Source: a virus. From it: a stretch of 33,883 bases of DNA. Under the pieces are notes generated by a model. That model did not search any database, had not been told where the DNA came from, and was given only the letters and a program-made list of their open reading frames with translations. Made by a program: the position numbers and the translations under genes. Where the stretch lies: positions 1 through 33,883 of the IMG/VR virus record IMGVR_UViG_3300046011_007459; one strand, written 5' to 3'. Positions 19,065 to 26,741 of this stretch are shown here, piece after piece (the stretch's first letter is position 1; each line of letters begins with the position of its first letter).

Positions 19065-19916
19065 ATGGCATTCACTCAGGTTTCGGACATTCAGAGTCCG
19101 ACCGACTTTATTCAGAAGGTCTACGAGGACGCGCTTTTTGTTGCGCGTGAGTCCAACCTTATGTCGGGCCTCGTGACCAATTACACCGGGCAGGGCGTGG
19201 CCCCCCGCGTGTCGTCCGAGTATTCATCGGCCACCATTTCGGCCGTCAACGACGACGACGACCTTAGCTCGCAGTCCTTCAAGCCCACGGTGCTGTCGAC
19301 GCTGACGCCCGCCGAGGTGGGTGCTCAGTACCTTATTACCGACCAGCGCCTTGAGTCGGACCCCATGGGCGTGCAGCAGGCCGCCGCCCTTGAGCTTGGC
19401 TCGGCCATGGCCACCAAGATTGAGACTGACCTTGTTGGTGGGTTTGCCGGCTTTACGGGCGGCACGGCCGGCACGTCGGGTTCGGTGCTGACGTGGGGCC
19501 GTTTCTTTGCCGCCGTCGCGCAGCTGCGGGCGCAGAACGCCCCCGGCCCGTACTACGCGGTGCTGCACCCCTACCAGATTCACGACCTGGCCAAGGAAGC
19601 GGCACCGGCTGGCACCAACATGAACGCGCCGAGCTTCGGTGACGAGGTCATGCGTAACCGTTACTTCGGCATGGCTGCGGGCTGCATGATTTTCGAAAGC
19701 AGCAACATCGCCGCCGGCACCGCGTCGGTCGCGGGCATTTTCTCGCCCATGGCCCTTGCGCTGGACATTCGCCGCGCACCGCGCCTTGAGCCCGAGCGTG
19801 ACGCTTCCCGCCGTGCCACCGAGCTCAACCTTTCGGCCGTCTACGCCCACGGCGTGTGGCGTCCGAAGTTCGGTGTGAAGCTGATTTCGACCACCAACAC
19901 CGCGCCCACTTCGTAG
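19065..19916 (+). CDS. Major capsid protein (HK97 fold)
   Basis: A 283-residue protein with a strong AGGAG before ATG 19065. It has the N-terminal arm and P-domain look of compact HK97-fold capsid proteins of actinophages: SPTDFIQKVYEDALFVARE, AEVGAQYLITDQRLESDP, AAALELGSAMATKIETDLVGGF, then YYAVLHPYQIHDLAKEA and a LNLSAVYAHGVWRPKFGVKLIS end. There is no obvious delta domain, so a separate scaffold is needed, as provided upstream. It is followed by a putative decoration protein. Confidence 0.92.
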   Translation: MAFTQVSDIQSPTDFIQKVYEDALFVARESNLMSGLVTNYTGQGVAPRVSSEYSSATISAVNDDDDLSSQSFKPTVLSTLTPAEVGAQYLITDQRLESDPMGVQQAAALELGSAMATKIETDLVGGFAGFTGGTAGTSGSVLTWGRFFAAVAQLRAQNAPGPYYAVLHPYQIHDLAKEAAPAGTNMNAPSFGDEVMRNRYFGMAAGCMIFESSNIAAGTASVAGIFSPMALALDIRRAPRLEPERDASRRATELNLSAVYAHGVWRPKFGVKLISTTNTAPTS

Positions 19917-19925
19917 GTAGCGGCT

Positions 19926-20312
19926 ATGGCAAACGAAGTTCAGACACTTGTGCTTGCGGTGGATGCCACCGCCGATGACGTCGTGAGCTTTAAGTGCTCA
20001 GACGCGGGCGGTGCAATCACGGTGCTTGAGGCGTATGCGGTTAACCACGCTACGACCTCGGGCACCGCGACCTTCACCCTCGCGCTGCACAAGCGCACCA
20101 CGGCCGGCACGGTTATCGCCGGCACGGTGGCTGCCGCCATTGGTGGCACCGCTGACCATTGGACCGACACGCTGCCCAAGGCGTTCACCATCGACAGCAC
20201 CTACCAGGTGGTTGACGACGGCGAGTGCCTTTCGGTGGCGCAGGCTGCCGTTGACGGTGGCAGCCCGACGCGGGCCAAGGTCGTCATTCACTACGTGCAG
20301 GGCAAGGCGTAG
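19926..20312 (+). CDS. Putative head decoration or minor capsid protein
   Basis: A 128-residue beta-rich protein, with many Thr/Ala/Gly residues and alternating strands (ITVLEAYAVNHATTSGTATFTLALHK, VIAGTVAAAIGGTADHW, AKVVIHYVQGKA). Its place directly after the major capsid gene fits a decoration protein. No specific fold was recognised. It is the last gene before the strong terminator at 20325. It is also a candidate target for the glycosyltransferases encoded downstream. Confidence 0.6.
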   Translation: MANEVQTLVLAVDATADDVVSFKCSDAGGAITVLEAYAVNHATTSGTATFTLALHKRTTAGTVIAGTVAAAIGGTADHWTDTLPKAFTIDSTYQVVDDGECLSVAQAAVDGGSPTRAKVVIHYVQGKA

Positions 20313-20324
20313 CGAATGAGCATG

Positions 20325-20392
20325 GGCGGCAGGGATAGCCGACGGGCGACAAGCGTGAGCCCCCGCACGCTTCCCTGCCGCCTTCTCTTTTT
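20325..20392 (+). terminator. Strong nested-hairpin Rho-independent terminator
   Basis: GGCGGCAGGGA (20325-20335) pairs perfectly with TCCCTGCCGCC (20372-20382), an 11-bp stem. Inside it AAGCGTG (20351-20357) pairs with CACGCTT (20366-20372) around an 8-base loop. TTCTCTTTTT follows (20383-20392). It lies after the capsid genes and 12 bases before the first glycosyltransferase start. It would end or attenuate rightward transcription so that the sugar cassette and tail genes get less RNA than the capsid genes, unless they have their own promoter. Confidence 0.85.
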
Positions 20393-20404
20393 CGGGGCGA
20401 CCGC

Positions 20405-21598
20405 ATGGGGGCGTGCGTGAGGATTTTGTGGCACTCCAATGCGCCGTGGGCCAGCACCGGCTACGGCGTGCAGACTCAGCTTTTTGCGCCGCGCCTGCGC
20501 GACCTCGGGCACGAGGTTGCCATTTCGGCGTTCTACGGCCTTGAGGGCGGAAGCATTGAGTGGGCCGGCATGCCGGTCTACCCCAAGTGCTTTCACCCCT
20601 ACGGGCTTGACGTCATCGCCAACCACGCCGATGACCACAAGGCCGACATTGTCATCACCCTTGTTGATGCGTGGGTGCTTGATGACCAGGCGATTACCAA
20701 GAGCGGTGCCAAGTGGGTGCCCTGGTTCCCGGTCGACCATGACCCGATTCCCGACCCGGTCATTGCCAAGGTGCGCAAGGCGTGGCAGCCGCTTACCTAC
20801 TCCAAGCATGCGCAAAAGCTTGCCGAGGACGCCGGGCTTGGCGCGATGTACGTGCCCCATGGGGTCGACACCACGACCTATGCCCCCCGCGACAAGGGCA
20901 AGGCCAAGCAGGCGTTTGGCATTGACCCCGACACCTTTGTGGTGGGGATTGTGGCGGCCAACAAGGGCACGCCCTCGCGCAAGGCGCTGCCCACGCAATT
21001 TGAGGCGTTTGCCCGCTTCCACGAGAAGCACCCCAATTCGGTGCTTTACCTGCACTCGCACACCGGCCCCCAAATGGAAGGGTTAGACCTCGTTTCGGTG
21101 CTGCACAAGGTCGGCGTTCCCGAGTCGGCCGTAAAGGTGTGCAACGAGTACATGAACCTCATGGGGTACGACCCCATGCTTATGGCCGCGCTCTACAACG
21201 CAATGGACGTGCTTTGTAGCGCGACCATGGGTGAGGGCTTTGGCGTCCCCATCATTGAGGCGCAGGCGTGCGGCACCCCCGTGATTGTGACCGGGGCGAC
21301 CGCCATGCCCGAGCTTGTAGGCGGCGGGTGGGTCGTTGACGACTTTGAGCGCGTGTTTACGCCCATGAACGCCTATCAGTACATGCCGAGCGTGGCCGGC
21401 GTCACCGACGCCCTTGAGAAGGCGTACCAGGCACGCGGCGACAAGAACATTGCCCTTGCCTGCCGCGCCATGGCCGAGCCGTACGACGCCGACGCCGTCA
21501 CCGCAAAGTATTGGAAGCCCGCCCTTGAGGTGATGCACGCTCGGCTTTTTGCCGACAAGAGTGACGACGCGCCGGCCGTGGAGGTCATCGCGGCGTGA
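20405..21598 (+). CDS. GT4-type glycosyltransferase
   Basis: A 397-residue protein; ATG 20405, with GTG 20420 as an alternative. It is a GT-B fold, GT4-like: the N-terminal acceptor domain has an RILWHSNAPWASTGYGVQT loop, and the C-terminal donor domain has VGIVAANKGTPSRKALPTQFEAFARF and the EX7E motif Glu277...Glu285 in GEGFGVPIIEAQACGTPVIV. It transfers a sugar from an activated donor to an unknown acceptor. It overlaps the GT2 gene by GTGA, so the three sugar genes form one unit. Its site between capsid and connector genes suggests glycosylation of the virion. Confidence 0.85.
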   Translation: MGACVRILWHSNAPWASTGYGVQTQLFAPRLRDLGHEVAISAFYGLEGGSIEWAGMPVYPKCFHPYGLDVIANHADDHKADIVITLVDAWVLDDQAITKSGAKWVPWFPVDHDPIPDPVIAKVRKAWQPLTYSKHAQKLAEDAGLGAMYVPHGVDTTTYAPRDKGKAKQAFGIDPDTFVVGIVAANKGTPSRKALPTQFEAFARFHEKHPNSVLYLHSHTGPQMEGLDLVSVLHKVGVPESAVKVCNEYMNLMGYDPMLMAALYNAMDVLCSATMGEGFGVPIIEAQACGTPVIVTGATAMPELVGGGWVVDDFERVFTPMNAYQYMPSVAGVTDALEKAYQARGDKNIALACRAMAEPYDADAVTAKYWKPALEVMHARLFADKSDDAPAVEVIAA

Positions 21599-22209
21599 CG
21601 GTGTCGGTTGTCATTCCCACTATCAAGGGGCGCGAAGGGCTTTGCGACCGCACGGTTGCGGCCTTCCGCGCATCGACTGACGCCGATTTGCAGCTAATCG
21701 TTGTGCGCGAGCGCATGACCATCGGCAAGGCGTGGAATGACGGTGCTGAGGCCGCCACGGGTGACTACCTCATGCTTGCCGCTGATGACGTGATGCCGCA
21801 CCCCGGTTGGCTTGAGGCCGCAACCGAGGCCGCTGACGCCGGCTACTACCCCGCCCCGCGCATCGACACCGATGACGGCCAGGTGCTTGCGACCGGCTCA
21901 ATGGGCGGCGGCTGGTTGCTGACCGGCTGCGCCGATTACGCGCCGGTTGCCTCGTCGCAATTCCCGTTCATGCGCAGCTACGTGTGGCGCGAGCTCGGGC
22001 CGAGCCTTGAAATTCATTACTTCGCTGACGACTACCTTGCCGCCCGGGCTCGTGCGCTTGGGCTTACGGTGGTGTACCGCGAGGGCTACCGGCTCACCCA
22101 CCTTGAGGGCACCCACGGCCGTGACGAAATGGTGCGACGGTCCATGACCGACCGCTTGGCCTTTGAACAGTCAATGACGACCGGCGAGTGGGCAAAGGTG
22201 GCCGCATGA
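21595..22209 (+). CDS. GT2-type glycosyltransferase
   Basis: A 204-residue GT-A fold protein, shorter than many. VSVVIPTIKGREGLCDRT is the nucleotide-binding N-terminal strand and loop, AADDV (Asp64, Asp65) is the DxD metal-binding motif, and a GWLEAATEAADAGYYPAPRI and an IHYFADDYLAARARALGL segment follow. It is GTGA-coupled to the GT4 gene and ATGA-coupled to the epimerase. Without a TM segment it is a soluble enzyme, consistent with protein glycosylation in the cytoplasm. Confidence 0.82.
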   Translation: MTVSVVIPTIKGREGLCDRTVAAFRASTDADLQLIVVRERMTIGKAWNDGAEAATGDYLMLAADDVMPHPGWLEAATEAADAGYYPAPRIDTDDGQVLATGSMGGGWLLTGCADYAPVASSQFPFMRSYVWRELGPSLEIHYFADDYLAARARALGLTVVYREGYRLTHLEGTHGRDEMVRRSMTDRLAFEQSMTTGEWAKVAA

Positions 22210-23174
22210 GCCCGCGGGTGCTGATTACCGGCGCGGCGGGGTTCATGGGCAGCCACCTTGCCGACCGCTACGCATCGCTTGGGTGGGACGTGGTCGCGCT
22301 GGACAACCTCACCGGCCATGTGGTGTCGGTCACCCATCCGAGCTTTCACACCTTTCTTGTGGGCGACGCCCGTGCCCTTGAGGCCAAGCATGTGGCAAGC
22401 GTGGATTTGGTCATTCACGCGGCAAGCCCGGTGGGTGCGGCGGGCATCCTGCCCATGCAGGGCACCGTTGCCGGCCAAATCGTTTCCGCCGCGCAGCGTG
22501 TGGCCGATGCGTGCGTGATTGCCGGTGTGCCGGTGGTGCATATCTCCACGAGTGAGGTCTACGGCATCACGGGCCGCGCAAGCGAGGTTGACCCCTGCAC
22601 CGTGCCTGCCCGCTACTCGGCCCGGCTTGAGTACCAGGCGGGAAAGATTGCCGCCGAGCAGGTCTTTGGCGCGTCGATTGCCCGCGGCCTTCGCGCCGTG
22701 CAAATCCGCCCGTGGAACATGGCCGGCCCGCGTGAGGCGCGTGAGAAGGGGTTTGTCATGCCGCGCATGGTCAGCCAGGCGCTTGCCGGCGAGCCAATCA
22801 CCGTCTTTGAGGGCGGCAGCCAGGAACGCGCATTTACCTCGGTATGGGACGTGTGCCGGTTCATCACCGACTACCTGCCCGAGGACTTTGACGAGTGGCG
22901 CGGGCAGCCCTACAACGTGGGTGCCGAGCACAACCGCACCACTATCAACCAGCTTGCCGCGCTCGTGCGCGAGGTCACCGAATCAGACTCGCCCATTGTC
23001 CACACCTCGGGCAAGCGCGTCTTTGGCGAGCGATATGAGGAAGCCTCAGCCGGCACCAAGCTTCCCGATTCCGGCCGCGCCCGCGACCTTGGTTGGACCC
23101 CCGAGGACGACCTCACCGCAATCGTCGCCCGCACCGCTGCTGAACACCTTGCCCCCGAGGAAGTGGCCGCATGA
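22206..23174 (+). CDS. NAD-dependent NDP-sugar epimerase/dehydratase (extended SDR)
   Basis: A 322-residue protein. The Rossmann motif ITGAAGFMGS (Gly9, Gly12, Gly15) binds NAD. The catalytic residues are ISTSEVYG (Ser114-Ser116 region) and Tyr143-Gln-Ala-Gly-Lys147 (YxxxK). It resembles UDP-glucose 4-epimerase, GDP-mannose dehydratase and UDP-glucuronate decarboxylase; the substrate is not deducible. RPWNMAGPR and PYNVGAEHN are typical of the extended family. It would prepare the donor sugar for the two upstream glycosyltransferases. It overlaps the connector gene by ATGA. Confidence 0.87.
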   Translation: MSPRVLITGAAGFMGSHLADRYASLGWDVVALDNLTGHVVSVTHPSFHTFLVGDARALEAKHVASVDLVIHAASPVGAAGILPMQGTVAGQIVSAAQRVADACVIAGVPVVHISTSEVYGITGRASEVDPCTVPARYSARLEYQAGKIAAEQVFGASIARGLRAVQIRPWNMAGPREAREKGFVMPRMVSQALAGEPITVFEGGSQERAFTSVWDVCRFITDYLPEDFDEWRGQPYNVGAEHNRTTINQLAALVREVTESDSPIVHTSGKRVFGERYEEASAGTKLPDSGRARDLGWTPEDDLTAIVARTAAEHLAPEEVAA

Positions 23175-23731
23175 GTCGTGCAGGAATGGCAACCCTTATC
23201 AATCGCGTGCGCACGCTGACCTATGCCGGCACCGCCGAATACACCCGCGGCACGGTGTCCTATTGGTCAGACGACCACATTGAGGAAATCCTTGACCGCC
23301 ACCGCATCGACCTGGTGCGGCACAAGCTCATGAGCGAGCCGACCTATACGGGTGGCGGCTCGGTCGTCTACACCCGCCAGCGGTCGGCATACGGCAACCT
23401 TGAGCAGGGCACCGCGCTTTATGTGGAGGATTCAGTAGGCGACGACCGCGGCACCGCGCTTTGGTCGGCCGACTACCAGCTTGGAATTTTTGAATTCACG
23501 AGCGACCAGCGCGGCACGGCGCTCTACCTCACCGCCAGGTCATACGACCCCTACGGCGCGGCCGGCGAATTGCTTGAGGAATGGGCCGCGTCCGAGGCGA
23601 GGTCGTTTGACTTCTCCACCGACGGCCAAAACTTCGCCCGCAGCCAAAAGGCGGAAGGCTTGCGCGAGCAGGCGCGCATTATGCGAAAGCGCGCCAGGCT
23701 CAAGGTCAAGAGCTTGAGGACAAACAGCTAA
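23171..23731 (+). CDS. Head-tail connector, adaptor-like
   Basis: A 186-residue protein. Its N-terminal helices (MATLINRVRTL, IEEILDRHRIDLV) and the beta-rich middle, with a helical C-terminal end (REQARIMRKRARLKVK), match the head-tail adaptor type (HK97 gp6/SPP1 gp15) in size and place. It attaches below the portal ring. It starts inside the epimerase stop. Confidence 0.75.
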   Translation: MSRAGMATLINRVRTLTYAGTAEYTRGTVSYWSDDHIEEILDRHRIDLVRHKLMSEPTYTGGGSVVYTRQRSAYGNLEQGTALYVEDSVGDDRGTALWSADYQLGIFEFTSDQRGTALYLTARSYDPYGAAGELLEEWAASEARSFDFSTDGQNFARSQKAEGLREQARIMRKRARLKVKSLRTNS

Positions 23732-24088
23732 GTGCTTTCGGCCGCTGAGCTCACGTCGCTTCGCTCCACGCTCACGGCGTCGCTGCCGGGCACGGTCAGC
23801 GTGACCCGCGCCACGCTTGCAAGCGACGGCATGGGCGGCTCAACCGAAACGTGGGCGGCTGTCGTGGGGGCAGCCGCCCGCGTGTCCCCGTCGATTTCCG
23901 GCGAGGACCGCATTGTTGGTGGCAAGGACGTGAGCGAAGCGCCGTGGACGGTGACTTTGCCGCAGGGCACCAACGTGACGGTGCGCGACCGCATTACCAC
24001 CCCCACAATGACGCTTGAGGTGGTTGCCACCTCGGGCGCACGCTCGTTTGACACATGCGTGCGCTGCGCATGCGTGGAGGTGCGCTAA
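23732..24088 (+). CDS. Head-closure protein
   Basis: A 118-residue protein from GTG 23732, directly after the adaptor stop. The middle is beta-rich (GTVSVTRATLASDGMGGSTE, APWTVTLPQGTNVTVRDRI), as in SPP1 gp16-like stopper proteins. The C-terminus ends in the odd Cys-rich CVRCACVEVR. It plugs the filled head. The role is by size and position. Confidence 0.65.
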   Translation: MLSAAELTSLRSTLTASLPGTVSVTRATLASDGMGGSTETWAAVVGAAARVSPSISGEDRIVGGKDVSEAPWTVTLPQGTNVTVRDRITTPTMTLEVVATSGARSFDTCVRCACVEVR

Positions 24089-24147
24089 TGGGTTACGGCA
24101 AGGGCAAGGGCGGTCGCAAGGGCGGCCGAGGCGGCCGGGGCAAGTAG
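24088..24147 (+). CDS. 19-residue Gly/Lys/Arg micropeptide
   Basis: An ORF encoding MGYGKGKGGRKGGRGGRGK, starting on the last base of the head-closure stop. It is made almost only of Gly, Lys and Arg, with a charge of about +8. Start-stop coupling and the absence of space for any other gene in this 63-bp gap argue that it is translated. It may bind nucleic acid or an acidic partner. The alternative is a translational spacer. Confidence 0.4.
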   Translation: MGYGKGKGGRKGGRGGRGK

Positions 24148-24151
24148 CTCG

Positions 24152-24484
24152 GTGCCCATCATCTACAACAGGCTTCCAAAGGTCGCTGCCGCGGTGCGCC
24201 CGTCGGTGTCGGCGGCGCTTGCCAAGACCGCATATGACACCGAAACGCTGGCGAAATTCAATGCGCCCGTGGACACCGGCAACCTCAAGAACAGCATTAT
24301 GGCCGAGCAGGAACGCCATGACACCTGGCGCGTCTATGCCAACGCCGATTACGCCATATACGTGGAGCTCGGGCACCAGCGGCGGGGCGGCGGGCATCAG
24401 CCGGGGCGCTTTTACCTGAACAACGCCCTTGCGCAGACGTGGGGCGACTTCACCCGCGTGCTATCGGGAGCACTTGGCCTGTGA
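24152..24484 (+). CDS. HK97 gp10-like tail/neck protein
   Basis: A 110-residue protein. Its signature is KFNAPVDTGNLKNSIMAEQ and VYANADYAIYVELGH, the conserved core of the gp10 family of neck or tail-completion proteins; it ends with RFYLNNALAQTWGDFTRVL. It follows the connector genes, in canonical order. GTG 24152 starts 4 bases after the micropeptide stop. Confidence 0.85.
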   Translation: MPIIYNRLPKVAAAVRPSVSAALAKTAYDTETLAKFNAPVDTGNLKNSIMAEQERHDTWRVYANADYAIYVELGHQRRGGGHQPGRFYLNNALAQTWGDFTRVLSGALGL

Positions 24485-24888
24485 GCGCCGCGACCGCTAC
24501 GGCCCTGTACGGCCGGCTGACCGCAGGCACCACGCTCACCGCGCTTGGCTGCACGGGCGTGCACTACGGCGTTGCGCCCGAAGGCAGCGCCTACCCCTAC
24601 GTGACCATTGCGCTGGTAAGCGCGGCTGACTCGCGGGTGTTCGGTGCCAAGGCCACGACCCGCGAGCAATGGGCGGTGCAGGCGTGGGACCAGGGGGCAA
24701 GCCACAAGCGGTGCAAGCAGCTTGTCGACGCGGTCGACACCTTGCTTGACGAGTACGACCTTACCGTGGGGGCAGGTACGGCGATGTGCTGCCGGCGCAT
24801 TGGGGAGCTTCCCGATTTGTCCGAGGAATCAAAGGGCGTGGTCTACCGGCAGGCCGGCGCACGTTACGAATTAGAGGTACGCGCATGA
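24481..24888 (+). CDS. Tail terminator protein (DUF3168-like)
   Basis: A 135-residue protein. ATALYGRLTAGTTLTALG, VHYGVAPEGSAYPYVTIAL and the later KRCKQLVDAVDTLLDEYDL match the tail-terminator family (lambda gpU/DUF3168). It caps the tail tube and joins it to the head. It is GTGA-coupled to the upstream gene. Confidence 0.82.
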   Translation: MSAATATALYGRLTAGTTLTALGCTGVHYGVAPEGSAYPYVTIALVSAADSRVFGAKATTREQWAVQAWDQGASHKRCKQLVDAVDTLLDEYDLTVGAGTAMCCRRIGELPDLSEESKGVVYRQAGARYELEVRA

Positions 24889-25061
24889 GCGAGAAGTTTA
24901 GGGCGCTCGTTGGCCTTGATTACCCGCCCGGCAAGCGTGCCGAGCCGGGTGACGTGGTTGGCGACCTGCCCGATTCATCGGTGAAGTGGCTTCGCAAGCA
25001 GGGGCTTATTGAGCCCGCGGGCGCGGCCCCCTCCCCCACCCCCAAGGACGGTGACAAGTGA
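24885..25061 (+). CDS. Hypothetical 58-residue protein
   Basis: A small protein, ATGA-coupled upstream and GTGA-coupled downstream. It reads EKFRALVGLDYPPGKRAEPGDVVGDLP, then SVKWLRKQGLIEPAGA, and a Pro-rich tail. The layout (a short SH3-like beta part and a helix) recurs between tail terminator and tail tube genes in many actinophages; its role is unknown. Confidence 0.65.
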   Translation: MSEKFRALVGLDYPPGKRAEPGDVVGDLPDSSVKWLRKQGLIEPAGAAPSPTPKDGDK

Positions 25062-25759
25062 GCCCGAGCTTTATTCACGGCAAGGACGCGGTCGTTTATC
25101 AGGACGGCAACGACCTCACCGGCTACCTGCGGTCGCTGTCGAATTCCGCCGAGGTCGAAACGGCCGAGTCGACGACCTTTGCCGACGACGACAAGACCTA
25201 CGTGCCCGGCCTGGCTGACGCCACGCTTTCGGCCGAGGGCCTTTTTGACGCCACCTTTGACGGCGAGCTTTCGACCATTACCGGCTCGGGCACCAAGAGC
25301 GTGTGGAGCGTGTATCCGGCCGGCGACGCGGTCGGGACGCCTGGCCGCGGATACTCGCTGGACGTCACTTCGGCCGAGCGCACCGCGGAAATCGGTGACG
25401 TGGTCATGGTGAGCATTGAGGGGCAGTCCTCAGTGGGCACCGAGCCAATCCTTTCCCACCACGCGCTTGCGCAGCGCACCGCGTCGGGCACCGCAACCGT
25501 CGTGGACGGCGCGGCGAGCTCAAGCAATGGCGGGGTGGGCTACCTGCATGCGACGGCCGCAAGCGGCACCGTCGTGGTCAAGGTGCAGCACTCAAGCGAT
25601 AACAGCACCTACGCCGACCTCGTCACCCTCGGGACCATTACGGCTTCGGCCAGGTCTTTTCGCACGACGGCTGCGGGCGCAGTCAACCGCTACACGCGGC
25701 TTGTTTACACAATCACGAGCGGCACGGCGACTTTCGTTGCCGGCTTTGGCCGCGGTTAG
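25058..25759 (+). CDS. Major tail tube protein A, with C-terminal extra domain
   Basis: A 233-residue protein from GTG 25058. Residues 1-130 have the tail-tube pattern: HGKDAVVYQDGNDLTGYLRSL, EVETAESTTFADDDKTYVPGL, LFDATFDG, VYPAGDAVG and AERTAEIGDVVMVS. A Ser/Thr/Ala-rich beta domain (about 140-233) follows, which may be surface-exposed as in other phages. It is paralogous to the 136-residue protein at 25770, which lacks this extra domain. It is a good candidate for the glycan acceptor. Confidence 0.8.
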   Translation: MSPSFIHGKDAVVYQDGNDLTGYLRSLSNSAEVETAESTTFADDDKTYVPGLADATLSAEGLFDATFDGELSTITGSGTKSVWSVYPAGDAVGTPGRGYSLDVTSAERTAEIGDVVMVSIEGQSSVGTEPILSHHALAQRTASGTATVVDGAASSSNGGVGYLHATAASGTVVVKVQHSSDNSTYADLVTLGTITASARSFRTTAAGAVNRYTRLVYTITSGTATFVAGFGRG

Positions 25760-25769
25760 GAGATAGCTA

Positions 25770-26180
25770 GTGCCGACGTTTTTTCATGGTAAGGACGCCG
25801 CCGTTTACGTCACTGACAGTGGCGGGAGCGAGCGCAACCTCACCGAGTACGCCACTTCGGTGGGCCTTCCGGTTGAGGTGGAAACCGCCGAGGTGTCCAC
25901 GCTTGGCGACGACGACAAGGTGTACGTCACCGGCCTGCGCGACCGCACCATTTCCATTGAAGGCAAGTGGGACGCCACCGTTGACGGCTACCTGTCGGGG
26001 CTGCTTGGCGGCACCGCTCGCGGGTGGAAGGTGTTTCCGGCTGGCTCGGCTGCCGGCCGCCCGTTTTACTCGGGCTCGGCCATTCTCACCAGCTACGAGG
26101 TGACGGCCGAGATTGGTGACGCGGTCATGTGGTCGGCCGAGTGGCAGAACAGCGGTGCCGTGACCAGGGGCACCGTGTAA
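25770..26180 (+). CDS. Tail tube protein B, paralogue without extra domain
   Basis: A 136-residue protein from GTG 25770, AGGAGA upstream. It is collinear with residues 1-130 of the preceding protein: FFHGKDAAVYVTDSG, VEVETAEVSTLGDDDKVYVTGL, GKWDATVDG, VFPAGSAAG, ILTSYEVTAEIGDAVMWSAEW. Same fold and same motifs, but the sequences have diverged and there is no C-terminal domain. The two could form a mixed tube or one could be a specialised end piece. Confidence 0.8.
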   Translation: MPTFFHGKDAAVYVTDSGGSERNLTEYATSVGLPVEVETAEVSTLGDDDKVYVTGLRDRTISIEGKWDATVDGYLSGLLGGTARGWKVFPAGSAAGRPFYSGSAILTSYEVTAEIGDAVMWSAEWQNSGAVTRGTV

Positions 26181-26605
26181 TGGCGGCCTCGGGGGCGAAG
26201 GGCAAGGGCTCGGGGGCACCCTTGCCGGTGCTGGATGCCGGCGACCTTCTCGCAAAGCAGACGTTGCGAGAGGAATACGTCGACGTGCCCGAATGGGGTT
26301 GCCGCGTGAAGGTGCGCGAGCTTTCCATGGGGGCGTACCAGCAGGTGCAGGAAAAGGCATCCAACAACCGCGGCGAGATTGACCAGGGCCGCCTTTCGGC
26401 GTACTTGGTCATTGCCGGGATTGTTGAGCCCGACCTTGGCGACGACGCCTACGAATGGGTGCGCGGTCAGTCCATGCGGGCAATTAACCGCATCCTTGAC
26501 CGCATCCTTGAGCTGTCGGGCCTTGGGGCCGGCGCACTTGAGGATGCTGAGGCCATGTTTCTTGAAACAGCCGGGGAGAACGTGGAGGTTCCGGCTAGCG
26601 CGTGA
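26180..26605 (+). CDS. Tail assembly chaperone (gpG-like)
   Basis: A 141-residue protein; the ATG overlaps the tail tube stop. Its middle, KVRELSMGAYQQVQEKASNN, then YLVIAGIVEPDL and SMRAINRILDRILELSGLG, are typical of short tail-chaperone N-terminal products. It precedes the tape-measure gene. A second frame extends beyond its stop (see 26613-26741), the usual gpG/gpGT arrangement. Confidence 0.82.
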   Translation: MAASGAKGKGSGAPLPVLDAGDLLAKQTLREEYVDVPEWGCRVKVRELSMGAYQQVQEKASNNRGEIDQGRLSAYLVIAGIVEPDLGDDAYEWVRGQSMRAINRILDRILELSGLGAGALEDAEAMFLETAGENVEVPASA

Positions 26606-26612
26606 CCTTGGC

Positions 26613-26741
26613 ATGACCGTTGCCGAGCTTGACCAGCGCATGAGCCGCCGCGAAATGACCGAATGGCAGGCGTTCTACGCATGGGAAGCCGAAATGAAAC
26701 GGCAGGCCGAGCGTGAGGCAGCACGACAGCGAAAGGGCTAA
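26613..26741 (+). CDS. Tail chaperone second frame (gpT-like), probably made by frameshift
   Basis: Reading frame downstream of the chaperone. From ATG 26613 it gives 42 residues with TVAELDQRMSRREMTEWQAFYAWEAEMKRQAEREAA. The conserved-looking part begins earlier, RFRLARDLGM (from about 26588), before that ATG and before the first frame's stop, so a frameshift fusion is more likely than independent initiation. The frame lies +1 (or -2) relative to the first. GGTTCCGG around 26587-26594 is a possible shift site, but no classic slippery heptamer is obvious. Confidence 0.65.
   Translation: MTVAELDQRMSRREMTEWQAFYAWEAEMKRQAEREAARQRKG

Noticed and set aside
20316-20420. A 34-codon ORF across the terminator
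   Set aside because: It is coincident with the hairpin arms and basic in composition; the DNA is explained by the terminator.
22086-22931. Leftward ORF of 281 codons inside the epimerase
   Set aside because: Antisense shadow; the sense frame has complete Rossmann and YxxxK motifs.
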